Source of the DNA: Sulfuricurvum sp.
GTDB taxonomy: Bacteria; Campylobacterota; Campylobacteria; Campylobacterales; Sulfurimonadaceae
Assembly: GCA_030679635.1 (NCBI GenBank)
Contig: JAUXSZ010000146.1
Location: 1 to 14,625 of the forward strand
DNA: 14,625 nt
Reading direction: 5' to 3'
Shown here: positions 1 through 6,657 of the stretch, piece by piece
Position numbering within the stretch: position 1 is the first letter of the stretch
Layout: every line of letters starts with the position of its first letter
Position numbers and translations under genes: made by a program
The notes under the pieces: generated by a model
The model's input: the letters and a program-made list of their open reading frames with translations, nothing else
The model's database searches: none
Told to the model about the DNA's origin: nothing

Positions 1-495
1 AAGCATCTTCACTTGGTCTAACTCTAGACGCTGGTTTTCAAAATGGCAATCGATCGCTTGCCCCAATACCATCCCGTTCAAGCCACCATTTCGGGAAAGT
101 TCTCGGACCAGCTTTACCACCACCGTTGCGCTGAGGGGAGCATTGCTCAATACCTCAAAAGCGTAGGTATTGAGTGCATCTCCCGCTAAAATTGCACTCA
201 TTTCATCATAGGTTTTGTGCAATGTCACCACACCGCGTCGTAAATCTGCATTATCCATTGCGGGTAAATCGTCGTGAATCAGGGAGTAGGTGTGAAGAAG
301 TTCAATCGCTAAAGCGGCAGGATAAGCACTTTCCACCATCAGAGAGTTGCAGGCGCGAACCACTCCCAGCAACAAAGCGGGGCGAAACCTCTTTCCGCCG
401 CTGGTAAGCATTTGTCGCAAAGAGGCCTCATAGTGGGGATGAAAACTCGTGGATACCGGTAAATGCGAACCCAAAAATGCTTCGAACTGCTCCAT
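1..495 (-). CDS. ispA: Polyprenyl (farnesyl/geranylgeranyl) diphosphate synthase, IspA type, 3' truncated by window edge
   Basis: This is the first 165 codons of a trans-isoprenyl diphosphate synthase. Such enzymes condense isopentenyl diphosphate with allylic diphosphates in the cytoplasm to make C15/C20 precursors for quinone tails and undecaprenyl phosphate. Translating from the ATG at 495 shows GGKRFRP (about residues 33-39, substrate diphosphate binding) and the first aspartate-rich motif HDDLPAMDNADLRRG (75-89), whose DDxxxxD holds the Mg ions. The pattern closely resembles E. coli IspA, including LAGDAL (104-108 region). The second aspartate-rich motif and the C-terminus lie beyond position 1. 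GGGG a few bases before the ATG serves as ribosome binding site. It is last in the minus-strand run after panD, with a possible promoter of its own at 520-528. Product chain length (C15 or C20) cannot be told from this part. Confidence 0.93.
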   Translation of the reverse strand, partial: MEQFEAFLGSHLPVSTSFHPHYEASLRQMLTSGGKRFRPALLLGVVRACNSLMVESAYPAALAIELLHTYSLIHDDLPAMDNADLRRGVVTLHKTYDEMSAILAGDALNTYAFEVLSNAPLSATVVVKLVRELSRNGGLNGMVLGQAIDCHFENQRLELDQVKML

Positions 496-519
496 GATCC
501 CCACTGTTCTTTTAGTGAA

Positions 520-528
520 ATTTTATCA
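520..528 (-). promoter_or_regulatory. Candidate extended -10 promoter for ispA
   Basis: On the minus strand the sequence reads TGATAAAAT, a TGn extension plus a TAAAAT -10 box, about 25 bases before the ispA start codon. A small hairpin (554-566) lies between it and panD, so ispA may be partly uncoupled from panD. No convincing -35 box is seen, which is usual in Campylobacterota. Assigned by pattern only. Confidence 0.35.
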
Positions 529-553
529 CGAAGGAACTTGATTTAGAGTCAAA

Positions 554-566
554 CGAATGCAATTCG
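554..566 (-). terminator. Weak hairpin after panD (possible attenuating terminator)
   Basis: CGAAT-TGC-ATTCG forms a 5-bp stem with a 3-nt loop (6 bp with a flanking G-U pair), seven bases after the panD stop. It is followed by TTTGACTC, which is not a strong U-tract. It may be partial termination or processing. Low confidence. Confidence 0.2.
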
Positions 567-573
567 CCTAACA

Positions 574-939
574 TTATATCTGTTCGATCACTTCCGTAAT
601 CTTATTGTCGTCGTCAACCAACACAACGGTCGGTTTGTAGGTTTCAAGTTCGGCATCATTATACGTAGCATACGCAACGATAATAATTTTATCTCCCTTG
701 TGTACTTTGCGGGCTGCGGCACCATTTAAACAAATGTCACGCTGCCCGCTCTCGCCACGAATAATATAGGTCGAAAATCGCTCACCGTTATTGATGTTAA
801 GGATTTCGACTTTCTGCCCCACACGCATCTTTGACGCTTTTAAGAGTTCATCGTCCACCGTGATAGAACCGACATAATTCAAATTAGCATCTGTAACCGT
901 TGCCCGGTGTATTTTGCTATAAAGCATTTCGATCAACAT
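574..939 (-). CDS. panD: Aspartate 1-decarboxylase proenzyme (pyruvoyl-dependent)
   Basis: PanD decarboxylates L-aspartate to beta-alanine, the beta-alanine half of pantothenate and so of coenzyme A. The 121-residue proenzyme is close to the usual length (126 in E. coli). With the start chosen here, Gly24-Ser25 in YVGSITVD falls exactly at the conserved self-cleavage position; Ser25 becomes the pyruvoyl group of the alpha chain. Also present are KIHRATVT near the N-terminus, ERFSTYI with Arg54 and Tyr58, and LNGAAA with Asn72, all catalytic-pocket positions in the family. The start lies 3 bases after the stop of the upstream ferredoxin gene, so the two are cotranscribed and probably translationally coupled. 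A second ATG four codons in is possible but would shift the family numbering. No PanM/PanZ maturation factor is seen nearby. Confidence 0.96.
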   Translation of the reverse strand: MLIEMLYSKIHRATVTDANLNYVGSITVDDELLKASKMRVGQKVEILNINNGERFSTYIIRGESGQRDICLNGAAARKVHKGDKIIIVAYATYNDAELETYKPTVVLVDDDNKITEVIEQI

Positions 940-942
940 CGA

Positions 943-1317
943 TTAGCGTCCCATCTGCTTTATCATGGCCGCTGGAGTAATCGGAGCGTCCCAGAGTTCT
1001 GCTGAGATAACATATTCTTGAACGACTTCACCGCCGATAATATGTTTCTCTATAATCTCTGTTATCTTTTCTTTGGTTAAACCGGCATACATAACATGCC
1101 CTGGCTCTACCAACATTACCGGACCTGCATTGCAACGATTCAAACATGCCGAGCGGATCGGCTGAACGGTTCCAATAATCCCTTTTTGCATCAACGTTTG
1201 GGCAAGGTGCTGAAAAAGCTCCTGCGTCTGAGGGTTAACACAACTCGGTTTTGGCATACCCGGAGGGGAGCTTTGCTCACATTTGAAAATATAAAACGCT
1301 GGTTGTGGGACACCCAT
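943..1317 (-). CDS. Thioredoxin-like [2Fe-2S] ferredoxin
   Basis: A 124-residue soluble protein of the thioredoxin-fold [2Fe-2S] ferredoxin family (related to the NuoE cluster domain and Aquifex-type Fd). The cluster ligands are visible as Cys13, Cys26, Cys58 and Cys62: one early pair 13 apart and one CxxxC pair in SACLNRCNAGP, followed by VMLVEPGHVMY. The reading frame is open to 1359, but the ATG at 1317 is preferred because AAGGAG lies 6 bases before it and the longer version would place that site inside the gene. It probably carries single electrons; the partner cannot be deduced from the sequence. It heads a short operon with panD and then ispA behind a TATAAT box at 1368-1373. Family assignment is strong, role unknown. 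Confidence 0.85.
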   Translation of the reverse strand: MGVPQPAFYIFKCEQSSPPGMPKPSCVNPQTQELFQHLAQTLMQKGIIGTVQPIRSACLNRCNAGPVMLVEPGHVMYAGLTKEKITEIIEKHIIGGEVVQEYVISAELWDAPITPAAMIKQMGR

Positions 1318-1367
1318 CGTACGCTCCTTCATTGATTTTGTGACTGTGCACTTGAACATTAAATGGA

Positions 1368-1373
1368 ATTATA
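1368..1373 (-). promoter_or_regulatory. -10 box upstream of the ferredoxin-panD operon
   Basis: A perfect TATAAT on the minus strand (GCTATAATTCC), about 50 bases before the ferredoxin start and about 60 bases after the murE stop. No clear -35 box. The position between two functional units supports a real promoter. Confidence 0.55.
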
Positions 1374-1432
1374 GCGAAATTCAATCCTCGGACATTAAGC
1401 TTTGAAAACAGAGCTCTGACTTCAGGGAAGCT

Positions 1433-2728
1433 TTAAAATTGTCCCAAAATCTCTTTAGCCACAACACGGTCATCAAACGGAAACTGTTTGTCGTAAATGG
1501 TCTGGGTCGTCTCATCCCCTTTACCCAATATGATAACGACTTCGTCTCCGCTGCGGTCACTCAGAGCCTGCGCAATAGCATTGCGCCGATTCACATCAAC
1601 ATAAACATTGCTTTGATCCTCAATCCCCGCCAATATGTCGGCTATGATCGCATCCGGATCTTCAAAACGGGGATTATCACTCGTTACGTATATTTTTTTC
1701 GCAAACGATGCGGCTACTTTTCCCATCATCGGACGCTTGGAACGGTCACGATCTCCCCCTGCGCCAAAGACGACCAGCACCTCTTTTTCTTTCAAGGCAT
1801 TAAGAACCTGCTGCATCCCGTCGGGCGTATGGGCAAAATCGACAATCACCAGTGGTGATTCGCTGACCACTTCCATTCTTCCGCTTACACCGCCGAAATT
1901 TTCAACGGCTTCGGTGATTTTATCAAAGCTGTCGCCGCTGACGAGATGGACTGCAGCCATCGCCGCCGTAATATTGTAAAGATTGAAAAATCCGTGCAAT
2001 GAAGTTTCAAACGTTACCATTTCTTCAAAATGTTTCAATACACCGCTGATCCCATTGTTCAGTGAATAGGCCAAAATTTTGTACGTCGAAGGATTTTCGA
2101 CCCCATAAGTATACGCATTTTTAATGTTAAAATCGGCTCTAGGCTCATCTCTGTTGATCAATTTTTTACTATCGTCTTGAAAAAAGAGGTTTTTGACCCG
2201 AACGTACTCTTCAAGAGTGCTATGGTAATCAAGATGGTCTTGCGTAATATTGGTCAAAATTTTCAATGCAAACTGTATCCCGGCAATCCGTTCTTGTTCA
2301 ATAGCATGAGAACTCACCTCCATGACAAAATACTCACAACCCTCTTGAATCGCCTGTGCAATGTGGCGATAGGTATTCATCACCGTTGGGGTCGTTAGTG
2401 TTTTCCCCTCAATGACACCATCGTTCATAAAAAAACCGCGCGTCCCCTGCATTGCCACTTTGTGACCTAAATCCAGCAATATGGAATAGATAGCACTTGC
2501 CGTTGTCGTTTTACCATTGGTACCGGTTATCCCGATAACTTTAATCCGATTCAGACCAAGAACATTCCAACACTCTGCTGGCGTCACAATACTGTGAGCA
2601 CCCTTTCCAAGGGCGTCTTCTTTGTACTTCTCATTTTGTTTTGTTAATAAAAACGCACATTCGGACGTACATTCCGAAGAATTTTCAGAAATGAATCGAT
2701 AGGGCTGGCCTGAGAGTTCAACTTTCAA
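1433..2728 (-). CDS. murE: UDP-N-acetylmuramoyl-tripeptide synthetase (meso-DAP adding)
   Basis: MurE adds the third residue of the peptidoglycan stem peptide to UDP-MurNAc-L-Ala-D-Glu in the cytoplasm, using ATP. The protein has 431 residues, shorter than the roughly 495 of E. coli because the N-terminal domain is reduced. Visible are the P-loop GITGTNGKTT (about 67-76), TLTTPT (110-115) for substrate, MEVSSHA (136-142), DHLDYH (164-169), the lysine in YVRVKN (179) at the expected carbamylated position, and DNPRFEDP (351-358). The DNPR signature marks meso-diaminopimelate rather than lysine specificity. The start is TTG, not ATG, with AAGGA just upstream; no other start is available before the P-loop domain. 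It overlaps the end of the upstream TPR-like gene by 11 bases, implying translational coupling. Confidence 0.95.
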   Translation of the reverse strand: MKVELSGQPYRFISENSSECTSECAFLLTKQNEKYKEDALGKGAHSIVTPAECWNVLGLNRIKVIGITGTNGKTTTASAIYSILLDLGHKVAMQGTRGFFMNDGVIEGKTLTTPTVMNTYRHIAQAIQEGCEYFVMEVSSHAIEQERIAGIQFALKILTNITQDHLDYHSTLEEYVRVKNLFFQDDSKKLINRDEPRADFNIKNAYTYGVENPSTYKILAYSLNNGISGVLKHFEEMVTFETSLHGFFNLYNITAAMAAVHLVSGDSFDKITEAVENFGGVSGRMEVVSESPLVIVDFAHTPDGMQQVLNALKEKEVLVVFGAGGDRDRSKRPMMGKVAASFAKKIYVTSDNPRFEDPDAIIADILAGIEDQSNVYVDVNRRNAIAQALSDRSGDEVVIILGKGDETTQTIYDKQFPFDDRVVAKEILGQF

Positions 2729-3311
2729 GTCTATTTCCTTTTGCTAAGCGACGTAACAAATTCCGCAATTGTTTGTCGTTAGGATAAACACCCAATGCAC
2801 TTTCCAAATATCCCAACGCCATCTCCTTGTACCCATGGTGAATTAAATTATCCAAGAAGTCCACAAAATCTTCTTTTTCGGTAATGATGACCCGTGTCGA
2901 AAACATAATATTTTCAAAAATTCGATTAAAATCATTTTCATTTTGAACGAGTTCTTTGAACTCTTTGTACATAATACCGTCTTCATAGGCCATACGCTGC
3001 TTCATGGTTTCATCAAAAAGTGACCCTAACTGATCCAATGTGCCATCCATCGTTTCTAAAATTTCAGAAATAATAATGTCTGCTTGGTCACTGTCTTCAC
3101 CGCGTAAAATCGCATAGTAGTCGAATAACGCTTCTGCGCCGTTTTCTCCGCTTAAAGCCATATCTGTAAGTATCGCGCCGTTATAGGCTTCTTTGGACAA
3201 AGGATTATTTTCCAAAGCAAATGAATACTCACGCATTGCGTCAGTATACTTACCTGCTAAAAAATATTCACTCGCTTGATTGAGGGTTTTTGATAAGATT
3301 TTCAATTTCAC
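2718..3311 (-). CDS. TPR-like conserved protein upstream of murE
   Basis: A 197-residue soluble, acidic, mostly helical protein without signal peptide or membrane segment. One TPR-like helix pair is visible near the N-terminus (about 10-45: ASEYFLAGKYTDAMREYSFA then NPLSKEAYNGAI), and another near the C-terminus (about 160-190: GYKEMALGYLESALGVYPND), the form typical of tetratricopeptide repeats. The middle (70-150) is helical without recognised motif. The start is GTG, fixed by a very strong AGGAGG eight bases or so upstream. Its end overlaps the TTG start of murE, which hints at a link with cell-wall synthesis or simple cotranslation. It is probably a protein-protein adaptor; I do not recognise a characterised homologue. 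Confidence 0.85.
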   Translation of the reverse strand: MKLKILSKTLNQASEYFLAGKYTDAMREYSFALENNPLSKEAYNGAILTDMALSGENGAEALFDYYAILRGEDSDQADIIISEILETMDGTLDQLGSLFDETMKQRMAYEDGIMYKEFKELVQNENDFNRIFENIMFSTRVIITEKEDFVDFLDNLIHHGYKEMALGYLESALGVYPNDKQLRNLLRRLAKGNRLES

Positions 3312-3358
3312 GGTCTCCCTCCTACCTATTACTGAATATATATCGACATAATAACGAA

Positions 3359-3364
3359 ATTATA
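3359..3364 (-). promoter_or_regulatory. Candidate -10 box for the TPR-murE unit
   Basis: TATAAT on the minus strand overlapping the stop codon of the NifU-domain gene, about 48 bases before the GTG start of the TPR-like gene. No -35 box seen. It could equally be chance in AT-rich DNA. Confidence 0.3.
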
Positions 3365-3635
3365 ATGTATCAATTTGGTTTTCCATACCATGCGGGACAT
3401 TAATCACCGTGAGTTCCGGATGTATGTCCATTCGAAGCTGTCTTTCAACTCCATACTTTAATGTGCTGCCACTGCTACCGCAACCGACACAGGCACCCTG
3501 CAATTGAACATAGACCGTCCCATTCTTGACTGTCAAAAATGCTATATCACCACCATCAAGTGCCAAATTTGGACGAACTTTATCGATAACCTGACGGACT
3601 GGCTGCATTAACTCTTCATCAGTAAATGGAATCAT
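3360..3635 (-). CDS. NifU C-terminal domain protein (Fe-S scaffold/carrier)
   Basis: A 91-residue stand-alone NifU C-terminal (Nfu) domain, which binds and passes on Fe-S clusters through a CxxC pair, usually as a bridging [4Fe-4S] dimer. Seen here are VRPNLALDGGD (about 20-30), the family signature, and GACVGCGSSGSTLKYGVE (48-65) with Cys49 and Cys52. The protein lacks the N-terminal IscU-like and ferredoxin-like parts of full NifU, as in Nfu-type carriers. It is monocistronic or leads into the TPR-murE unit. Its start has a modest AAGG about 10 bases upstream. It probably serves general cluster delivery, not nitrogenase in particular, since no nif genes are nearby. Confidence 0.92.
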   Translation of the reverse strand: MIPFTDEELMQPVRQVIDKVRPNLALDGGDIAFLTVKNGTVYVQLQGACVGCGSSGSTLKYGVERQLRMDIHPELTVINVPHGMENQIDTL

Positions 3636-3671
3636 ATTGGTATTACCTTATTTATGGGAAATGAATATGAC

Positions 3672-3677
3672 AATATA
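3672..3677 (-). promoter_or_regulatory. Candidate -10 box upstream of the NifU-domain gene
   Basis: TATATT on the minus strand (CTCTATATTGTC), about 40 bases before the start codon, within the 139-base space between rplQ and this gene. The space is AT-rich and holds no other gene. Weak evidence. Confidence 0.25.
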
Positions 3678-3765
3678 GAGAAATTGGACTAAGTGTGTAC
3701 TAATAGGAACTCAATAATTTTAGAGTGAAGTTTTGTTTTAAGCAGAATAGATATAAAGAGGGGGG

Positions 3766-3788
3766 TTGAACTCGTTAAACGAGTTCAA
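3766..3788 (-). terminator. Hairpin across the rplQ stop codon, likely end of the ribosomal operon
   Basis: Two perfectly complementary 11-base arms (3766-3776 and 3778-3788) around one central base form a strong hairpin on the transcript. The arms include the last three codons and stop of rplQ. Downstream on the transcript is CCCCCC then TCTTTATATC, so the U-tract is displaced and imperfect. It is probably the operon terminator or a 3'-end stabiliser. Confidence 0.6.
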
Positions 3789-4125
3789 TGTATGCCATAA
3801 CCGTTGCGTCTCCGCGACGGATACGAGTTTTAACGATACGGGTGTAACCACCGTCACGCTCAGTGTATTTTGGAGCTACTTCATTCAAAAGCTTTTTCGT
3901 TGCTTCTTTATTTTGAAGTGCAGCAAAAATAGCACGGTGAGCATTTGCATCGCCTACACGTGCAGTAGTAATTAATTTTTCAGCAAATGAACGAACTTCT
4001 TTTGCTTTAATCAACGTTGTCTCGATTTTGCCGTGTTCAATTAACGCAATGCTAAGGTTTTTCAACAAAGCAGCACGGTGTGAGCTTGTTCGACCTAATT
4101 TGCGGTATCCGTGACGATGTCTCAT
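3775..4125 (-). CDS. rplQ: 50S ribosomal protein L17 (bL17)
   Basis: L17, a 116-residue protein of the large subunit near the exit-tunnel rim. The N-terminal MRHRHGYRKLGRTSSHRAALLKNLSIALIEHGKIETTLIKAKEVR pattern is diagnostic, and the C-terminus carries YTRIVKTRIRRGDATVMAYIELV. It is the last gene of the rpmJ-rpsM-rpsK-rpsD-rpoA-rplQ run, as in the bacterial alpha operon. It is separated from rpoA by an unusually long 100-base gap containing two hairpins, which may set its expression apart from rpoA. The stop codon lies inside the terminal hairpin. Confidence 0.97.
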   Translation of the reverse strand: MRHRHGYRKLGRTSSHRAALLKNLSIALIEHGKIETTLIKAKEVRSFAEKLITTARVGDANAHRAIFAALQNKEATKKLLNEVAPKYTERDGGYTRIVKTRIRRGDATVMAYIELV

Positions 4126-4151
4126 GATACTTCCTATTTATAATTTTAGAC

Positions 4152-4175
4152 GATAAAGGAACTCGTCCCTTTATC
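4152..4175 (-). promoter_or_regulatory. Intercistronic hairpin between rpoA and rplQ
   Basis: On the transcript GATAAAGG pairs perfectly with CCTTTATC across an 8-nt loop. It sits between rpoA and rplQ, about 27 bases before the rplQ start, with no U-tract after it, so it is not an ordinary terminator. A smaller 5-bp hairpin lies at 4192-4206. A role in RNA processing, stability or rplQ translation is possible. Confidence 0.4.
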
Positions 4176-4191
4176 TACGTTAACACTGAGT

Positions 4192-4206
4192 TTACTTCGG
4201 CAGTAA
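4192..4206 (-). promoter_or_regulatory. Small hairpin downstream of rpoA
   Basis: TTACT pairs with AGTAA over the 5-nt loop GCCGA on the transcript, 20 bases after the rpoA stop. Stem of five base pairs only. It may be part of a two-hairpin intercistronic structure with 4152-4175. Confidence 0.25.
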
Positions 4207-4225
4207 GCCCAAATGTCAACTAAGT

Positions 4226-5221
4226 TTATTCAGCTTCGATTTTCTTTTTGATCGCAGTGATTAGATCATCCGCGAGCTCTTGCCCTACTGCATAACCGAA
4301 TTCATTGATTTTTTCTAAAATCTCTTCAAACGATTTTTTACCAAGGTTTTTCACTTCTTTCAAATCATTTTGACTCATCATTACGATTTCGCCAATATGT
4401 TTGATATTCGAGCGGTCTAAACAGTTAAAACTACGAGCACTAAGGCCAAGCTCTTCGATACGGGCACCTAAACGCTTAAGTTCCGGATGCTCATCTGAAT
4501 GCTCGACTACTGTGTTAGCCGTTTTAATACTCACTTCACTGTTAAATACAGCCATTTGAGCATACATAACTTCGAGTGAATTTTTAAATGCATCCACAGG
4601 TGAAATTTGACCATCAGTAACGATGTTAATAATCACTTTTTCGAAATTAGGATTGTCTTCAACCAATACGTTTTCAATAGCATACGTAGCACGACGAACA
4701 GGGGTAAAATACGCATCAAGCGCAATGTACCCATCGCTCAACATATCACGAATGTCTTCACTTGGTGTATAGCCGATACCTTGGTGAATTTTGACCGAAA
4801 AATTAAGAGTTGCGTCTTCATTCAATGTTGCCAAAAATCCATTAGGGGTAACTACTTCTACGTCATCGTTTTCCAAATCACTACCATGAATTTCACAAGG
4901 GCCTGCAAAAGTATAGTTGATCTCTTTCTCTTTAAGGCCGTTTTTCAATTTGAAACGAATACCTTTTAAGTTGATGATAAAATCAGAAATATCTTCAAGC
5001 ATACCGCGTACAGAGTCAAACTCATGCTTGGCACCCTCGATTTTAATTCCGATTGGAGCAAAACCGACCGAGCTGCTCAATAAAAAGCGACGGATCGGGT
5101 GGGCAATCGAAACTGCGTACCCTGTTTCAAAAGGGTAAGCAATGATGTTCGCTTCATTCGGACTAATTTGCTCAACGACAAACTCTTTCGGAAGAAGCGG
5201 AGATGTTTTAATTTTTTTCAT
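4226..5221 (-). CDS. rpoA: DNA-directed RNA polymerase alpha subunit
   Basis: The alpha subunit dimerises to nucleate RNA polymerase assembly and contacts UP elements and activators. The 331-residue length is normal. The N-terminal assembly domain (about 1-230) shows HPIRRFLLSSSVGFAP (41-56) and DAYFTPVRRATYAIENV (169-185). A linker follows, then the C-terminal domain (about 250-315) with LSARSFNCLDRSNIKHIGEI. Arg263 there matches the E. coli DNA-contacting Arg265, and NLGKKSFEEI (292-301) is the helix-hairpin-helix part. The acidic tail after 315 is longer than in E. coli. Its start is 23 bases from the rpsD stop, with AAGGGG upstream. Gene order rpsD-rpoA-rplQ is the standard one. Confidence 0.98.
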   Translation of the reverse strand: MKKIKTSPLLPKEFVVEQISPNEANIIAYPFETGYAVSIAHPIRRFLLSSSVGFAPIGIKIEGAKHEFDSVRGMLEDISDFIINLKGIRFKLKNGLKEKEINYTFAGPCEIHGSDLENDDVEVVTPNGFLATLNEDATLNFSVKIHQGIGYTPSEDIRDMLSDGYIALDAYFTPVRRATYAIENVLVEDNPNFEKVIINIVTDGQISPVDAFKNSLEVMYAQMAVFNSEVSIKTANTVVEHSDEHPELKRLGARIEELGLSARSFNCLDRSNIKHIGEIVMMSQNDLKEVKNLGKKSFEEILEKINEFGYAVGQELADDLITAIKKKIEAE

Positions 5222-5244
5222 GCTGAGTGCCCCTTATTTAGTGA

Positions 5245-5871
5245 TTATTTCGAGTAAAGCTCGACGATTAGACGTTCTTCTACAGGAATAACAATCTCTT
5301 CACGTTCTGGTAAACGCGTAAAGATACCAAATAATTTAGCTTGATCGATATCAACCCATGCCGCAAGACCAGTTTGGTTTGTAAGCTCACCTGCACGAAT
5401 AATTTGGTTATTCTTTTTGCTACGCTCAATAATTTCGATTTTTTGACCAGGCTTTACACGGTACGATGGGATATCAACACGATTTCCATCAACCATGACA
5501 TGACCGTGATTTACCAATTGGCGAGCAAAACGACGTGTCGTTGCAAAACCCATACGGTAAACAACGTTGTCAAGACGCTGCTCAAGAAGCAATACCAAGT
5601 TTGTACCTGTATTACCTTGACGACGCTTTGCTTCATCAAACAATGAATGCATTTGTTTTTCACTCAAACCGTACATAAACTTCGCTTTTTGTTTCTCACG
5701 AAGCTGTGTACCGTATTCAGAAATTTTTGTACGGCGTTGACCGTGTTGACCTGGTCCGTATGGACGTTTATCAAGTGCACTTTTACCTGCAAGACGACGC
5801 TCACCTTTTAGACCAAGGCTAACACCGAATCTTCTTTCGATTTTTTCTACGGGTCCTCTATATCTTGCCAT
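5245..5871 (-). CDS. rpsD: 30S ribosomal protein S4 (uS4)
   Basis: S4 nucleates 30S assembly on the 5' domain of 16S rRNA. The 208-residue protein starts MARYRGPVEKIERRFGVSL and contains KRPYGPGQHGQRR. Its S4 RNA-binding domain (about 98-160) includes RLDNVVYRMGFATTRRFARQLVNHGHV and ends in YRVKPGQKIEI. The N-terminus has no zinc-binding cysteines, so it is the zinc-independent form. In gammaproteobacteria S4 represses its own alpha operon by binding the leader RNA. The structured leader upstream of rpmJ is therefore a natural place to look for equivalent feedback here, although that is inference. It lies 11 bases after rpsK. Confidence 0.98.
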   Translation of the reverse strand: MARYRGPVEKIERRFGVSLGLKGERRLAGKSALDKRPYGPGQHGQRRTKISEYGTQLREKQKAKFMYGLSEKQMHSLFDEAKRRQGNTGTNLVLLLEQRLDNVVYRMGFATTRRFARQLVNHGHVMVDGNRVDIPSYRVKPGQKIEIIERSKKNNQIIRAGELTNQTGLAAWVDIDQAKLFGIFTRLPEREEIVIPVEERLIVELYSK

Positions 5872-5882
5872 AGCTTCGCTCC

Positions 5883-6275
5883 TTAGACGCGTCGGCGCTT
5901 AGGCGCACGACATCCATTGTGTGGCAGTGGAGTAACGTCTTTCATAAATGAAATACGTAGTCCCTCAATAGCACCAACACTTTTAACTGCAGTTTCACGA
6001 CCAGAACCTGGTCCTTGAACTTTGATTCCCACTTCTTTAATTCCGTGGACCATTGCTTTTTCTAAAGCCGATTCTACTGCTTGTTGAGCAGCAAACGGAG
6101 TAGATTTTTTTGAACCTTTGAAACCAAGCGCACCGGCTGAGCTCCATGCGATCATATTACCCATCTCATCTGTTACTGTTACAAGAGTATTATTGAATGT
6201 TGCAAGGATATGTACGATACCTCTTGCAATATTCTTTTTGACGACTTTTTTACGAGTTGCTTTTCTTTTTGCCAT
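5883..6275 (-). CDS. rpsK: 30S ribosomal protein S11 (uS11)
   Basis: S11 belongs to the platform of the small subunit near the E site. The 130-residue protein has a basic N-terminal tail (MAKRKATRKKVVKKN), then the fold with IVHILATFNNTLVTVTD and WSSAGALGFKGSKKSTPFAAQ. It ends in the family's GPGSGRETAVKS and THLPHNGCR-like segment (here VTPLPHNGCRAPKRRRV). Length and sequence are ordinary. It sits 11 bases after rpsM and 11 before rpsD, consistent with one transcript. Confidence 0.98.
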   Translation of the reverse strand: MAKRKATRKKVVKKNIARGIVHILATFNNTLVTVTDEMGNMIAWSSAGALGFKGSKKSTPFAAQQAVESALEKAMVHGIKEVGIKVQGPGSGRETAVKSVGAIEGLRISFMKDVTPLPHNGCRAPKRRRV

Positions 6276-6286
6276 ACTCTAATCCC

Positions 6287-6655
6287 TTATCTTGTGACTG
6301 AACCGACAGTTTTCTTCTTACCTTTGCGCGTACGTGCATTGGTTTTGGTTTTTTGACCACGGCATGGGAGACCTTTACGATGACGAAGACCACGGTAAGA
6401 ACCGAGATCCATCAACGCTTTAATATCCATAGCAACTTGCTTACGAAGGTCACCTTCAACAACGGCACTAGCACGAATTTCTTTCGCGATTGTAGCTGCG
6501 TCATCTTCAGTCAGTTCGAATACACGCTTGTTGTAATCGAGACCTGTAGCATCCAAAATCTTACGAGACGTATGCAAACCGATACCATAGATATAAGTTA
6601 ATGCATATTCCAGACGTTTTTTCTTAGGTAAGTCCACACCGGCGATACGTGCCAT
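6287..6655 (-). CDS. rpsM: 30S ribosomal protein S13 (uS13)
   Basis: S13 in the 30S head contacts the P-site tRNA and forms the intersubunit bridges B1a and B1b. The 122-residue protein begins MARIAGVDLPKKKRLEYALTYIYGIG, with the helix-two-turn-helix after it. It ends in the basic RGLRHRKGLPCRGQKTKTNARTRKGKK tail that reaches the tRNA. Its ATG is only 2 bases past the rpmJ stop, so translation of the two is probably coupled. This is the normal rpmJ-rpsM-rpsK-rpsD order. Confidence 0.98.
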   Translation of the reverse strand: MARIAGVDLPKKKRLEYALTYIYGIGLHTSRKILDATGLDYNKRVFELTEDDAATIAKEIRASAVVEGDLRKQVAMDIKALMDLGSYRGLRHRKGLPCRGQKTKTNARTRKGKKKTVGSVTR

Positions 6656-6657
6656 GC

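Noticed and set aside
174..407. Plus-strand open frame of 77 codons opposite ispA
   Set aside because: It lies wholly opposite the prenyl synthase, whose motifs are unambiguous; its peptide is rich in Arg/Cys/His with no domain and no ribosome binding site.
1318..1359. Longer N-terminus for the [2Fe-2S] ferredoxin starting at 1359
   Set aside because: The extra 14 residues contain the AAGGAG ribosome binding site of the ATG at 1317 and do not fit the family's usual start.
1405..1432. Palindromes CAGAGCTCTG and paired AAGCTT words after murE as a terminator
   Set aside because: The palindromes leave no loop room and the AAGCTT arms do not extend; no U-tract adjoins a stable stem.
1439..1979. 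Two plus-strand open frames opposite murE
   Set aside because: Both are antisense shadows of MurE conserved sequence; peptides show no recognisable features.
3760..3765. G6/C6 tract as a phase-variable site
   Set aside because: Only six bases and outside any coding region or promoter spacing; contingency tracts in this phylum are usually longer.
4607..5138. Plus-strand open frames opposite rpoA
   Set aside because: Antisense to a highly conserved RNA polymerase gene; low-complexity peptides without start signals.
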